Counted from the stretch's first letter, positions 34,584 through 42,729 are shown. The stretch is 44,770 nucleotides of DNA from E44-bin46 sp964354655 (GCA_964354655.1 CAYHAL010000010.1:1-44770), one strand, 5' to 3'. Notes: generated by a model not told the origin, from the sequence alone. Program-made: numbers and translations.

Positions 34584-36170
34584 CTACACTGTGTAGACGC
34601 TTCCGTAGAAGTTTTCTGAAAGCTCGTCAAAGTTTTGGCGGTAATATCTTACTGCGTTAGGCAAATAATCCAAGATGTCCTGGGCGGTTATGCCATCCTC
34701 ACCCTTTTCCTTGGCGGCTAAGTCTCCGGAGAGCCCATGGATAAAGACGCCCATCCTCACTGCCTCTCTCAGGGGTAACCCCAGCCCGTACATGGCAGCA
34801 ATAGCCCCAGTGAGTGCATCCCCACTCCCAGCCGTAGCCATCCCCGAATTGCCGCTAGTATTAATATATACCCTTTCGTCGGGGTAACCTATAAGCGAGT
34901 GGGCTCCTTTTAGCACGATAATGGCATTGAGCTCGCTGGCTGTCCTTTGTAGCGTGTTTATCTTATCTTTGTTTACTTCAGCTACTTCCATTTTGGTGAT
35001 TCGTGCCATCTCACCACTATGAGGGGTGAGGATGGTCTCGGCTTTTCTTTCCTTAATAAGCCCTATTTCTTTGGCTATGGCAGTGATTCCATCGCCATCT
35101 ATTAGCAGTGGGGCTTCGATTTCCCTTGCCAGCTCCCTCACCAATTCCTGCGTCTCCTCGTTCAGGGAGAGTCCAGGACCGATAATGACCATGTTCACTC
35201 GGTTTGATAATTCTAGAAGCTCTTCCCTGCTTTCCAGGGCTAAGCTTCCCGAACTTGTTTCTTTCTGCGGGATGAAGACAATCTCGCTACCTTTACTTGC
35301 CAGAAATGGTGAAATGGAGCTAGGTGTGGCGAGGTAAGAGAGTCCGCCACCTGCCTTAAGGAAAGATAGGGCGGAGAAGTAAGGCGCTCCTAGGTAGTTT
35401 GATGAGCCAGCGATAAAGAGAGCCCTCCCGTAACTCCCCTTATACGTATCCTTATCCCGGCGAGGGAGTTCCACAAGCTCATTTACCTGGACCTTTATCG
35501 ACTCAGTGTTATAAAGGGAGGGCGGGAAGGAAATATGCGACGCGTAGAGCTTACCGCACAAATCAAAGCCGGGATAAAGCATATTTCCTATTTTGGGAAG
35601 TCCGTAGGTTATGGTGTAGTCGCTCCTTACTGCCAAACCCATCACCTGACCGGTATCGCCATTAACACCCGAGGGAATGTCAATACTGAACACCTTTTTC
35701 TTACTTTCGTTTATAAGCTCAATGGCATCCCTATATATTCCGGTCACTTCTCTAACCAGACCTGTGCCAAATATGGCGTCAACCATAGCGTCACAGCTAA
35801 ATACGGCTTCCCTTGTCTGCTCGATTGACTCAATATCAAAGATGTCTATTGGCATTTTGGAGATGATATCAAAGTTCTTTCTTGCTGCTCCCTTTAGTTC
35901 ATCCCTTTTACCCAAAAGGAAGACCTTCACCTCCCCACCGGTTGAGTGGAGCTTTCTGGCGACGACAAACCCGTCTCCTCCATTGTTGCCGATGCCACAG
36001 AAGATGACGAATTTCTTACCCCTTACCCCGAACTCCTTCAAAATGACAAAATATGCCGACTCACCGGCGTTCTCCATTAGTATCTCCTGAGTGATGCCGA
36101 AGTCAGTCATAGCCTGGCGGTCAAGATTCCTCATCTCTGCCACTCGGCTGACTTTCATTTCTCTTCTCAT
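34584..36170 (-). CDS. nnr: Bifunctional NAD(P)HX epimerase / ADP-dependent dehydratase
   Basis: This enzyme repairs hydrated NADH and NADPH. From the ATG at 36170, which has AGGAGGAG upstream, it is 528 residues. The N-terminal YjeF_N epimerase domain has GIGNNGGDGFVVAR and the DAIFGTGL segment. The C-terminal kinase-like dehydratase domain has TPHSGEMAR, VLKGAHSLI and the SGMATAGSGDALTGAIA nucleotide motif. The longer start at 36194 runs past the ribosome site. It is followed at 8 bases by a zinc alcohol dehydrogenase, which uses the cofactor. Confidence 0.93.
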   Translation of the reverse strand: MRREMKVSRVAEMRNLDRQAMTDFGITQEILMENAGESAYFVILKEFGVRGKKFVIFCGIGNNGGDGFVVARKLHSTGGEVKVFLLGKRDELKGAARKNFDIISKMPIDIFDIESIEQTREAVFSCDAMVDAIFGTGLVREVTGIYRDAIELINESKKKVFSIDIPSGVNGDTGQVMGLAVRSDYTITYGLPKIGNMLYPGFDLCGKLYASHISFPPSLYNTESIKVQVNELVELPRRDKDTYKGSYGRALFIAGSSNYLGAPYFSALSFLKAGGGLSYLATPSSISPFLASKGSEIVFIPQKETSSGSLALESREELLELSNRVNMVIIGPGLSLNEETQELVRELAREIEAPLLIDGDGITAIAKEIGLIKERKAETILTPHSGEMARITKMEVAEVNKDKINTLQRTASELNAIIVLKGAHSLIGYPDERVYINTSGNSGMATAGSGDALTGAIAAMYGLGLPLREAVRMGVFIHGLSGDLAAKEKGEDGITAQDILDYLPNAVRYYRQNFDELSENFYGSVYTV

Positions 36171-36334
36171 GATTCTCCTCCTGTTCCCGGCCATTCCACT
36201 AAATCAATGACAGATAAAAAAGTGCTTTTAGATTTTCGACTATACTACCACGAGATACTTTTGAAAGCAAAGCCATCCAATGTTGGCGGGTTGGTTTCAC
36301 CTAAGCTGCTTGACGGGAAGGCGCTGGTTCAGGT

Positions 36335-36592
36335 ATGATACGTTCTAAAAGGAGCCAATCGGTCGGTTTTAGAATGAGATTTGGTCGCAAGAAAAAGGAA
36401 GAAAAGCTTTATCAACAATGGGAAAAGTTTTCAGCTCTCCCTGTTGAGGCTGTGCCTGAAAAGGAAGCCCCCCGTGATATATTGGCGACGGAAAAGAAAA
36501 AACCCCGCCCTCGTATCTTGTATATATTGCTTGGAGTTGGTATAGCTCTATCGTGTGTCGGTTTAGTCTATTTCTACGGGTTCTCCTGCTAA
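36335..36592 (+). CDS. Small tail-anchored hypothetical protein
   Basis: This 85-residue open frame is basic and charged for its first 60 residues (RFGRKKKEEKLYQQWEKF) and ends in a single membrane helix, ILYILLGVGIALSCVGLVYF. An ATG at 36374 is an alternative start. Neither has a convincing ribosome site. The polar-then-hydrophobic plan looks like a real tail-anchored membrane protein, but no relative is recognised. Confidence 0.4.
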   Translation: MIRSKRSQSVGFRMRFGRKKKEEKLYQQWEKFSALPVEAVPEKEAPRDILATEKKKPRPRILYILLGVGIALSCVGLVYFYGFSC

Positions 36593-36723
36593 CCGTCCCA
36601 CCGAAATATGGCGTTTGTCAACAGGCAAAGAAAACGGGCGAAATTTTCAGGTTTTTAGTGATATTATGCCATTATTTTTGTCTCACACTGTCTCAGTTGC
36701 CGATTCTAGACAGCCCAACTACC

Positions 36724-36753
36724 TTGACAAGCCTTGTAGAGCTGTGTCATACT
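36724..36753 (+). promoter_or_regulatory. Promoter of the structured small RNA
   Basis: A perfect TTGACA (36724-36729), 18 bases, then CATACT (36748-36753). The first base of the RNA's closing stem (36760) lies 7 bases downstream, where transcription would begin. Confidence 0.55.
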
Positions 36754-36759
36754 AATATT

Positions 36760-36876
36760 GCCTCAGGTAACTGGAGCTGGAGCGGTAGAGGGAAAGAAGC
36801 GACCGAGTAGGTGCAAATCGAAAGGGAGCGACGGAACTGAATACCACGGGGAGTGAAGGTCACCTGAGGCTTTTTT
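36760..36876 (+). ncRNA. Unassigned structured small RNA, about 115 bases
   Basis: GCCTCAGGT (36760-36768) pairs perfectly with ACCTGAGGC (36862-36870), followed at once by TTTTTT (36871-36876). A promoter with a perfect -35 box ends just before the first stem base, so both ends of the transcript are defined. The interior is purine-rich and can form small hairpins (CGGT/ACCG, CCAC/GTG-type), but it lacks the hallmarks of 5S rRNA, SRP RNA, tmRNA, RNase P or a cobalamin riboswitch. No gene follows on the same strand, so it looks free-standing. It occupies most of the 309-base gap after 36592. Confidence 0.6.
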
Positions 36877-36901
36877 ATAACCAAATATCCTTATTCCGCA
36901 T

Positions 36902-38344
36902 TTATTTTTGGTAGTCCGCTTTTGTTGTCTTTATCTCCTCAGGCTCAAGCACACCGATAAAGGGGAGGTTTCGGTACTCCTCCATATAGTCTAGCCCATA
37001 GCCGACAACAAATTTGTCTGGCACATGGAAGCCGACGTAATCAAGATGTATATCAGCAAGGCGGCGTACCGGCTTGTCCAGTAAAGTGCAAACCGCTAGG
37101 CTACGTGGTCCCTTGGACTTTATATGGTTAAGTATGTAGTTCAGCGTCATACCGGTATCCACAATGTCTTCAACCATAATAACGTCTCTACCAGCCAGAC
37201 TCAGGTCCAGGTCTTTTACTATCTTAACCACCGAACTATCCTTGCCGCCATAGTAGGATATAGCCATAAAGTCAACGTCAACGGGAATAGTCATCTGCCG
37301 AATTAGGTCAGACATGAAGCAGAAAACGCCTCGCAAAACGCCTACCACAAGTGGGTGGCGCTTGGCATAGTCCTTGGATATCTGCTCGGCTAGCTCCAGC
37401 ACCCGTTGTTGAATTTCAGCCGGAGAATAAAGCACCCGACTGACACCACGACCACGGAGTTGTGCCAGTGGACCACAGCCATACTTTGCCAGCAAGCGCT
37501 CGAAGTCTCTCTTGTAAAGTAGAGTTATGTTGACCTCGGGGTAAAGTTGCCTGAGTCGCCGCAGCTTGCGGTTCTTCTCCGTCACCAGGCTCTGCTTGAG
37601 GGTGGTGAGCTCTACATAGAGATCGAGCCCCGGCAAGTAGAAATCCGGAGTGAACATCTCTGTTACCCTCTCCCCTTCCCAGTTCAAGGCAAAAGACCGC
37701 GGCTCATATACCCATTCTATTTGGTAGAAGTCCAGTAAGCGGGCAAACTCTGCCTCGCTGGGATGGGCAAAAGTCACAGCACGGGCTTGCTGTAGTGTCG
37801 CTACTTTGGCTTCTACTTCTCCTCTATCTTGCTGTTTCCCTTTCATTTGACGTAGCTCGTTGATGTGAAGAGCTACCGCGGTCAGGTTAGCCATAGTGGT
37901 TACGAAGTTGATATCTTGGTTGCTAAACTCGCTATGCTCTTTGGCATAGACCCTGATGCTACCCACTGCTATCCTGTCAAACCTGACTGGTACGCCTAAC
38001 ATAGAGGAGATGCCAGCTTTGGCTGCCATCTCTGGATACTGGACGCGGCTATCATGGCTTACATCGGTGATGATGACTGGTTCCCGGGTAATCACTTCGG
38101 TCAGGCTCTTATCGGCATCGAGCATGCCCTTGCGTATGTAGGACTGGGGTAGCCCCCACGAGGCGCTGTGTATCAGTTTTTTCCTGGTGGAATCAAGCAA
38201 CACCAGTGAGGTACCAGCCTTCATGGCTTGGGCTGTGCCTCGAACAATGACGTTTAAGACCTCTTTCAGCGCCATATCAGAGTTAGCTATGGCTGCTGCC
38301 CTTCGCACTGTCTTATAGTATGCTTTTTCCTTGCTTACAGCCAA
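36902..38344 (-). CDS. GAF - nuclease-like - hypoxanthine phosphoribosyltransferase fusion
   Basis: This 480-residue protein has three parts. Residues 15-165 are a GAF sensor-like domain (SMLGVPVRFDRIAVGSIRVY). Residues about 192-290 resemble a PD-(D/E)XK nuclease fold: E199 in SEAEFARLLDFY, then TPDFYLPGLDLYVELT with D234 and E245, and a lysine further on. Residues 305-475 are a complete HPRT with the PRPP loop VEDIVDTGMT (391-400). HPRT makes IMP/GMP from bases and PRPP. The start is a TTG at 38344 with GGGAGGG 5 bases upstream. The usual ExK is ELT here, so nuclease activity is doubtful. Confidence 0.85.
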   Translation of the reverse strand: MAVSKEKAYYKTVRRAAAIANSDMALKEVLNVIVRGTAQAMKAGTSLVLLDSTRKKLIHSASWGLPQSYIRKGMLDADKSLTEVITREPVIITDVSHDSRVQYPEMAAKAGISSMLGVPVRFDRIAVGSIRVYAKEHSEFSNQDINFVTTMANLTAVALHINELRQMKGKQQDRGEVEAKVATLQQARAVTFAHPSEAEFARLLDFYQIEWVYEPRSFALNWEGERVTEMFTPDFYLPGLDLYVELTTLKQSLVTEKNRKLRRLRQLYPEVNITLLYKRDFERLLAKYGCGPLAQLRGRGVSRVLYSPAEIQQRVLELAEQISKDYAKRHPLVVGVLRGVFCFMSDLIRQMTIPVDVDFMAISYYGGKDSSVVKIVKDLDLSLAGRDVIMVEDIVDTGMTLNYILNHIKSKGPRSLAVCTLLDKPVRRLADIHLDYVGFHVPDKFVVGYGLDYMEEYRNLPFIGVLEPEEIKTTKADYQK

Positions 38345-38395
38345 TCTAGCCCTCCCGATACTGCTGCGGGTGCGCTTAATTTTTATGTCAACCTA

Positions 38396-39412
38396 CTAGA
38401 TATATCTGCCCACCGACTTAGCAATTGCCCTGAGCTCTCCCATCAACCTAGCAAAATCTGATGGTGTCAGGGACTGTAGACCATCCACCAGGGCTTCCTT
38501 TGGATTGGGGTGAACTTCAATAAGAAGCCCATCGGCGCCGGCAGTAACCGCTGCCTTGGCTATCGCTGGCACCAATGAGTAGTGGCCGGCGGCGTGACTA
38601 GGGTCAACAATAACTGGCAAATGACTGAATCTCTTGATTACTGCTATGGATGAAATATCCAGGGAAAAACGAGTGCTGTCTTCAAATGTTCTGATTCCCC
38701 TCTCGCAAAGGATGACTTGGCTATTTCCCCCTGCCAGCAGGTAGTCGGCGGCAGTAAGCCACTCGGTAACGGTACAGGAAAACCCGCGTTTCAAGACCAC
38801 GGGAGATTTACCCTTGCCAATAGCAGTTAGCAAGGCAAAGTTTTGCATATTTCGGGAACCAACTTGAAGGATATCGGCATACTTGGATACCATGGTGATA
38901 TGGTGAGGGTCTACCACTTCGGTGACTACAGGCATACCGTATTGTTCTCTAACTCGTGCCAGCAACTCCAGCCCGACCTTCTCCAAGCCTTGAAAGCTAA
39001 AAGGGGAAGTACGTGGTTTGAAGGCACCACCGCGTAAGATACACGCCCCGGCTTCTTTTACTACCTTGGCAGCCTCCATAAGTTGCTCTTCACTCTCCAC
39101 AGCACAAGGTCCTGCCATGACTGCGACACGCTTACCACCGATCTCAATTCCATTTATGTAAACTAGACTGTCCTCTGCCTTAAATTCACGGGAAGCAAGC
39201 TTGTATGGCTTCATAATGCGGGTCACTCTCTCTACCCCAGGGAGCACAGCAAAGGTATCTGTGGATAATTGTCCTGTATTGCTCCCCAGTATAGCGACCA
39301 CTGTTTTATCAGTGCCTAAGTTCAACTGGACGCCGAGCCCCAGTGACTTGGCTTTTTGCACCACGCTGTCTATCTCCTCCGAGGTGGTGTCTATTCTCAT
39401 TTCAACTATCAT
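38396..39412 (-). CDS. aroF: 3-deoxy-7-phosphoheptulonate (DAHP) synthase
   Basis: First enzyme of the shikimate pathway, joining PEP and erythrose 4-phosphate. The 338-residue protein is the Bacillus-type form: an N-terminal ACT-like (FeS/regulatory-like) domain of about 75 residues, then a barrel with VMAGPCAVES, RGGAFKPRTSPFSFQG, VGSRNMQN, LKRGF and the DPSHAAGH metal site. It reads in the same direction as the HPRT fusion, 51 bases upstream of it. The N-terminal domain may provide feedback control by aromatic amino acids. Confidence 0.95.
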   Translation of the reverse strand: MIVEMRIDTTSEEIDSVVQKAKSLGLGVQLNLGTDKTVVAILGSNTGQLSTDTFAVLPGVERVTRIMKPYKLASREFKAEDSLVYINGIEIGGKRVAVMAGPCAVESEEQLMEAAKVVKEAGACILRGGAFKPRTSPFSFQGLEKVGLELLARVREQYGMPVVTEVVDPHHITMVSKYADILQVGSRNMQNFALLTAIGKGKSPVVLKRGFSCTVTEWLTAADYLLAGGNSQVILCERGIRTFEDSTRFSLDISSIAVIKRFSHLPVIVDPSHAAGHYSLVPAIAKAAVTAGADGLLIEVHPNPKEALVDGLQSLTPSDFARLMGELRAIAKSVGRYI

Positions 39413-39619
39413 TGTGTTCTACTTTAGCCCCTTTAGAGTAGATAGTAAATTATATAGTAGTTCAGCCAGGGGGCGCAATGGGGTAAGGTTCAGGCGTGGC
39501 GTGCTTGCGTTGGCGAGATTTATTTGCTAAAATCGGAGTGTCGAAAGCCTCGGTTAGCTGAAAAGAGACAGCTACTCTCCCAAGAGGGGCGGTAATTTTA
39601 TAGCTCACCAAAGAAATAT

Positions 39620-39692
39620 GGGCCGTTAGCTCAGTTGGCAGAGCACCTGACTTTTAATCAGGTGGTCGCAGGTTCGAGACCTGCACGGCCTA
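39620..39692 (+). tRNA. tRNA-Lys (TTT), integration site
   Basis: A 73-base cloverleaf: acceptor GGGCCGT/ACGGCCT, D arm GCTC-GAGC, anticodon stem CCTGA/TCAGG with loop CTTTTAA (anticodon TTT at 39653-39655), and T arm GCAGG/CCTGC. Its 3' half from 39651 is duplicated at 44721-44763, so the element has integrated here and supplied a replacement 3' end. CCA is not encoded in this copy, but it is in the displaced copy. The integrase stop codon lies inside this gene on the other strand. Confidence 0.95.
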
Positions 39693-40900
39693 CACTCAAC
39701 CTCACCATCATTTGCTAACATTTTGCTAACATTAGCATCCGAGTTTTCACTATTTTCTGTCTCAAAAATCCTGTCAAACTTTTCTGCCGCCGCCTCTTGT
39801 AATCCTGGTAATACATGACTGTAAATATCAAGTGTAATGCCTATGTTGGCATGCCCTAGACGCTCTGAGACGACCTTTGGATGGACACCAGCCATAAGCA
39901 TCAAAGTAGCATGGGTATGCCTTAAATCATGGATTCTAAGGTCTTTCAGGCCAGCCTTTTTCATTATCCGTCGGAAAGCCAACGTTACCGCACTAGGATT
40001 AATCGGGCTACCATCCGGCCGGATGAACACGAAATCATCAGCATATAAGCTAACACCAAGTTGAATTCTTAATAACTCCTGGTCGGCCCGATATACCTTG
40101 AATAATTCCACAAGGGAAGTAGGAAGCGTAACGTTACGCCGGCTATGTGGTGTCTTTGGCTCTTTGATAATATAACGACCATCGCCAAGCTTATACGCTG
40201 TTTCAACTACTGTTAATTTGCCATTTTCTAAATCCAGATTACGCCATCGTAAAGCCAGCAATTCACCACGCCTCAAGCCGGTATAAAGCAGTGTTGAAAA
40301 ATAGACGTAATAGTCTGTTTCCCTGGCCGCATCGAGAAACCTTATTACCTCTTCCGGCGATAATGTGTGCATCGTAACCCTTGCCACCCTGGGCGGCTCA
40401 ACTATCTTCGCCACGTTACGCACCACCAGCCCCATCTTCACCGCATAATCCAACGCTTTTGACAAGATACGGTGATGATAGACAACACTTCTAGCCGATA
40501 AGCCACCCTTACCATCAACCCTGCCTTCCGAGAGCTTATTGGCATAGTAACTTTGTATATGTTGCGCCTGTAAATCAGTAAGCCAGACCTTGCCCAACGA
40601 CGGAATCAAATGCCGTTCAATAATTTCAGTGTAGCTCTCTTGTGTCCTGTCAGTGGTGTTCATTGACGCATAGTCTCTTAACCATTGCCTAAGTAATTCA
40701 CCCAGGGTTATCTTGTTAGGCTTGACATACGACCCTTGTTCTAGAGAAATTAGCACTTCACGCAGGGCGCGCTCAGCATCCCTTTTCGTGCCTTTAACAG
40801 TTTGCGACCTTTGCCGCCTCTTGCCTGTTACTGAGTCCGTTGCTAAATCATAGACGATTGTCCAGCTGCCTTTGGCTCTTTGATAGATATGACCTTTCAT
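39626..40900 (-). CDS. int: Tyrosine recombinase integrase, C-terminus antisense to tRNA-Lys
   Basis: The 424-residue integrase has an N-terminal arm-binding-like domain (GHIYQRAKGSWTIVYD), a SAM-like core-binding domain (about 65-170) and a catalytic domain with GLRRGE (Arg I), HDLRHTHATLML (His-x-x-Arg), LGHANIG (His/Trp position) and the nucleophile in DIYSHV. The last 22 residues (CRPCRSRTCDHLIKSQVLCQ plus LS) are encoded by the antisense of tRNA-Lys, with TAA at 39626-39628. Its ATG overlaps the excisionase stop (ATGA). It should integrate and, with the HTH protein, excise the element. Confidence 0.95.
   Translation of the reverse strand: MKGHIYQRAKGSWTIVYDLATDSVTGKRRQRSQTVKGTKRDAERALREVLISLEQGSYVKPNKITLGELLRQWLRDYASMNTTDRTQESYTEIIERHLIPSLGKVWLTDLQAQHIQSYYANKLSEGRVDGKGGLSARSVVYHHRILSKALDYAVKMGLVVRNVAKIVEPPRVARVTMHTLSPEEVIRFLDAARETDYYVYFSTLLYTGLRRGELLALRWRNLDLENGKLTVVETAYKLGDGRYIIKEPKTPHSRRNVTLPTSLVELFKVYRADQELLRIQLGVSLYADDFVFIRPDGSPINPSAVTLAFRRIMKKAGLKDLRIHDLRHTHATLMLMAGVHPKVVSERLGHANIGITLDIYSHVLPGLQEAAAEKFDRIFETENSENSDANVSKMLANDGEVECRPCRSRTCDHLIKSQVLCQLS
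39651..39693 (+). repeat. Attachment site repeat attL (inside tRNA-Lys)
   Basis: A 43-bp sequence from the anticodon loop (CTTTTAATCAGG) through the T arm to the discriminator base and one base beyond. It matches 44721-44763 except for G at 39678 versus A at 44748. Confidence 0.93.
39712..39730 (+). promoter_or_regulatory. Putative integrase arm-type sites, left end
   Basis: Two direct TTGCTAAC copies (39712-39719 and 39723-39730), 11 bases apart, lie 19 bases inside the left repeat. A matching pair in the same orientation is found at the right end (44582-44601). They lie within the integrase coding sequence. This fits the arm-type sites used by lambda-like integrases. Confidence 0.6.
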
Positions 40901-41136
40901 TGTGTCGCTCCCTTTTCCAGCATTTTCTCTAGTGCTACTCTTGGTATTAACAGCCTTTTGCCGAATTTTACCACAGGCAATTGTTTTTGCTTAACCAAAT
41001 CATAGGCAAAATTCCTAGATATACCTAGCATTTCTGCCGCTTCCGGCACAGTTATGCATAACCTCTTTTCTATTGCGGCGTGGTGTGGCAAGCCACGACC
41101 ACCGCCGCCACTTTGCTTTGCCACATCCTTTCTCAT
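40897..41136 (-). CDS. xis: Excisionase-like helix-turn-helix protein
   Basis: A small protein of the MerR/AlpA-like excisionase family (PF12728 type). The HTH covers LCITVPEAAEMLGISRNFAYDLVKQ-like sequence followed by FGKRLLIPRVALEKML. I choose the ATG at 41136 because GGAGGG lies 6 bases upstream; a TTG at 41142 overlaps the rep stop. This gives 79 residues. It begins 2 bases after rep ends and overlaps int by 4 bases. It probably directs excision or controls int. Confidence 0.88.
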   Translation of the reverse strand: MRKDVAKQSGGGGRGLPHHAAIEKRLCITVPEAAEMLGISRNFAYDLVKQKQLPVVKFGKRLLIPRVALEKMLEKGATQ

Positions 41137-41138
41137 TC

Positions 41139-42020
41139 TCAACCCTCCTTTCTCTCGTTACGTTCAACCGTATAACCACCATTTTCCAGGGAATTCTCCA
41201 AGGCTTCAATGTTACTGGTTTCAATGACATGCCATCTCTGCCATTCCGATTCTTTTTTTTCGACCTTGGCCGAGAATCCTCTTGAAAAGCCATACATACG
41301 GCAACGCCCACTCCATAGCAGGGCTAAATGCAGGTCTGACCAACCACGCATTTTTCTAAGGTACTTGGAAATGTATGCGGCGCAATTCACCTTGATTTTC
41401 TTCGGGCTTTCAATATTAGCCCTGCCTTGTTGCCAGTTCCCGTTAATAATGCTAAGTGGTGCTAACCACTTTAAGTTCGGGAAGAAGATATGTACGTGCG
41501 GATAACCAGTTTCCTTTTGGACTTCAACAACCCGTAAGTAATGTAATCTTCGCCAACCTCTTCTTTTACGATACTGGTTTACGGCATTGAGAAACCGCCT
41601 TGTATCTTTTCCAAAATTAGCCCAAGCCTCTCGCTTGCCTATTTTCTTAGGGTCATAGGTTAACGTCTCCATTAACCCCGGGACTCTCTCGTATTTACCG
41701 AGTCTTTTCCTGATTTTTCGAGACATGTATAATCGGCCATCATCAAAATACCTGCTGCGACACTTTGCCGGCATAACCGTCAGCGTGGAAGGCTCGTCTA
41801 TTCGATTCAGAACTATGTGTGTCCTACCAATACGTCCTTTGTGTTCCAAGAAGTCCCACATTGTAATTAAACCCTTAGCTATCCAAAGCTGAGCGTTGAC
41901 ATTATCCTTAATAGGGACAAGGAAAGAAGGAGAGGCGCCGCCACTGGCGGCGCCGATCGCCATTCCATCTCCGTTCCCAGCTTTCTTACTAACACTGACT
42001 TTTTCTCGTTGTCTTTGCAC
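41139..42020 (-). CDS. rep: HUH rolling-circle replication initiator (Rep)
   Basis: This 293-residue protein has the motifs of HUH Rep endonucleases in order: METLTYDP (motif 1, about 117-124), YPHVHIFFP (motif 2, H175 and H177) and AAYISKYLRK (motif 3, Y216 and Y220, the nicking tyrosine). Start codon GTG at 42020 is the first after an in-frame TGA. The N-terminal 40 residues are low in complexity and partly encoded by a GC-rich perfect hairpin at 41934-41954. It should nick the circular form of the element to start replication. A relaxase role in transfer is less likely, as no transfer gene is present. Confidence 0.82.
   Translation of the reverse strand: MQRQREKVSVSKKAGNGDGMAIGAASGGASPSFLVPIKDNVNAQLWIAKGLITMWDFLEHKGRIGRTHIVLNRIDEPSTLTVMPAKCRSRYFDDGRLYMSRKIRKRLGKYERVPGLMETLTYDPKKIGKREAWANFGKDTRRFLNAVNQYRKRRGWRRLHYLRVVEVQKETGYPHVHIFFPNLKWLAPLSIINGNWQQGRANIESPKKIKVNCAAYISKYLRKMRGWSDLHLALLWSGRCRMYGFSRGFSAKVEKKESEWQRWHVIETSNIEALENSLENGGYTVERNERKEG
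41934..41954. repeat. Perfect GC-rich inverted repeat within rep
   Basis: GGCGCCGCC-ACT-GGCGGCGCC: nine perfect pairs and a three-base loop, encoding the low-complexity GAASGGAS region of Rep. Such a stem-loop in or next to a rolling-circle rep gene is a candidate double-strand origin, though no nick site can be proved. Confidence 0.6.
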
Positions 42021-42090
42021 TCCGCTTTGCTCCGTGCTACTTGTTCATTCAGTCGACTTTCAGCCGACTTCATTCTCAAGTCTTAATAAA

Positions 42091-42654
42091 TTACTCATTT
42101 GGATATCCTCGATACCACTTAATGTCGAAGTCATATACTACACCCTGCTCAGGAATCTCAGGATATTCTGGATGGTGCCTCCTCACTTCATCCCAATCAA
42201 TAGTATCGCTAATATCACCCCTACATCCTTCGGTGGGACACTCTGGTAGAATTGGCATCTCGTATTCGACATGATTAATCGTCACCTTTTCGATTCTAGC
42301 CTCTTTATAATCGTCAGTCAGAGCAGCCTTACCACACATAATGCATAACACATACCTGTCAAACCCACGAACAAAGGTGTCTAATGACCTTTTGCACATA
42401 ACTTCAAAAATCCCATTTTGTACAGCCAATACAATCGCATTTGCCCTGCTAGTCGCTCCAAGTTTTTGCATTACGTTCCAAATATGATTTCTCACTGTAT
42501 TGATACTTACGCCCAGCTTCTCAGCCACCTCTTTGTTACTTAATCCCATTCCGATAAGTGCTAAAGTCTCAAGTTCACGCCTTGTTATGTGGATATTATT
42601 ATTAATAATGAAACCGCTATCCTCAGCTGTGCCTTGCCTAACATTGATCACCAT
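42091..42654 (-). CDS. Orphan LuxR-type HTH regulator with a zinc-ribbon-like tail
   Basis: The ATG at 42654 has AAAGGAGG 6 bases upstream; the in-frame ATG at 42675 would run through this site. The protein of about 187 residues has a GerE-type HTH near residues 25-85: ITRRELETLALIGMGLS, then NKEVAEKLGVSINTVRNHIW. It has no receiver domain. The C-terminal half has two cysteine pairs (CIMC and CPTEGC) that may bind zinc, and an acidic end. It lies between rep and the divergent cargo operon and may control either. The mix of HTH and zinc-ribbon-like tail is unusual. Confidence 0.8.
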   Translation of the reverse strand: MVINVRQGTAEDSGFIINNNIHITRRELETLALIGMGLSNKEVAEKLGVSINTVRNHIWNVMQKLGATSRANAIVLAVQNGIFEVMCKRSLDTFVRGFDRYVLCIMCGKAALTDDYKEARIEKVTINHVEYEMPILPECPTEGCRGDISDTIDWDEVRRHHPEYPEIPEQGVVYDFDIKWYRGYPNE

Positions 42655-42699
42655 GAGTTCCTCCTTTGATACCATTAAAACGACTATACAGTTAATATG

Positions 42700-42729
42700 A
42701 CTATAATATATCTTCTAAATTAAAGTCAA
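42700..42729 (-). promoter_or_regulatory. Probable promoter of the LuxR-type gene
   Basis: On the minus strand TTGACT (42724-42729), 18 bases, then TATAGT (42700-42705). The sequence GACTATA occurs at 42682-42688 and again at 42699-42705, so the protein may bind here and control itself; that is inference. Confidence 0.4.

Noticed and set aside
36553..36810. 85-residue plus-strand frame over the small RNA promoter
   Set aside because: It overlaps the preceding small gene, has no ribosome site and runs into the structured RNA.
36760..36870. Cobalamin riboswitch, 5S rRNA or SRP RNA identity for the small RNA
   Set aside because: A GGTGCAAATC stretch recalls the cobalamin box, but the flanking conserved elements are missing and no gene follows. 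The 5S and SRP core motifs are absent.
41879..42079. 66-residue minus-strand frame overlapping the start of rep
   Set aside because: It overlaps rep in another frame, is low in complexity and has no clear ribosome site.
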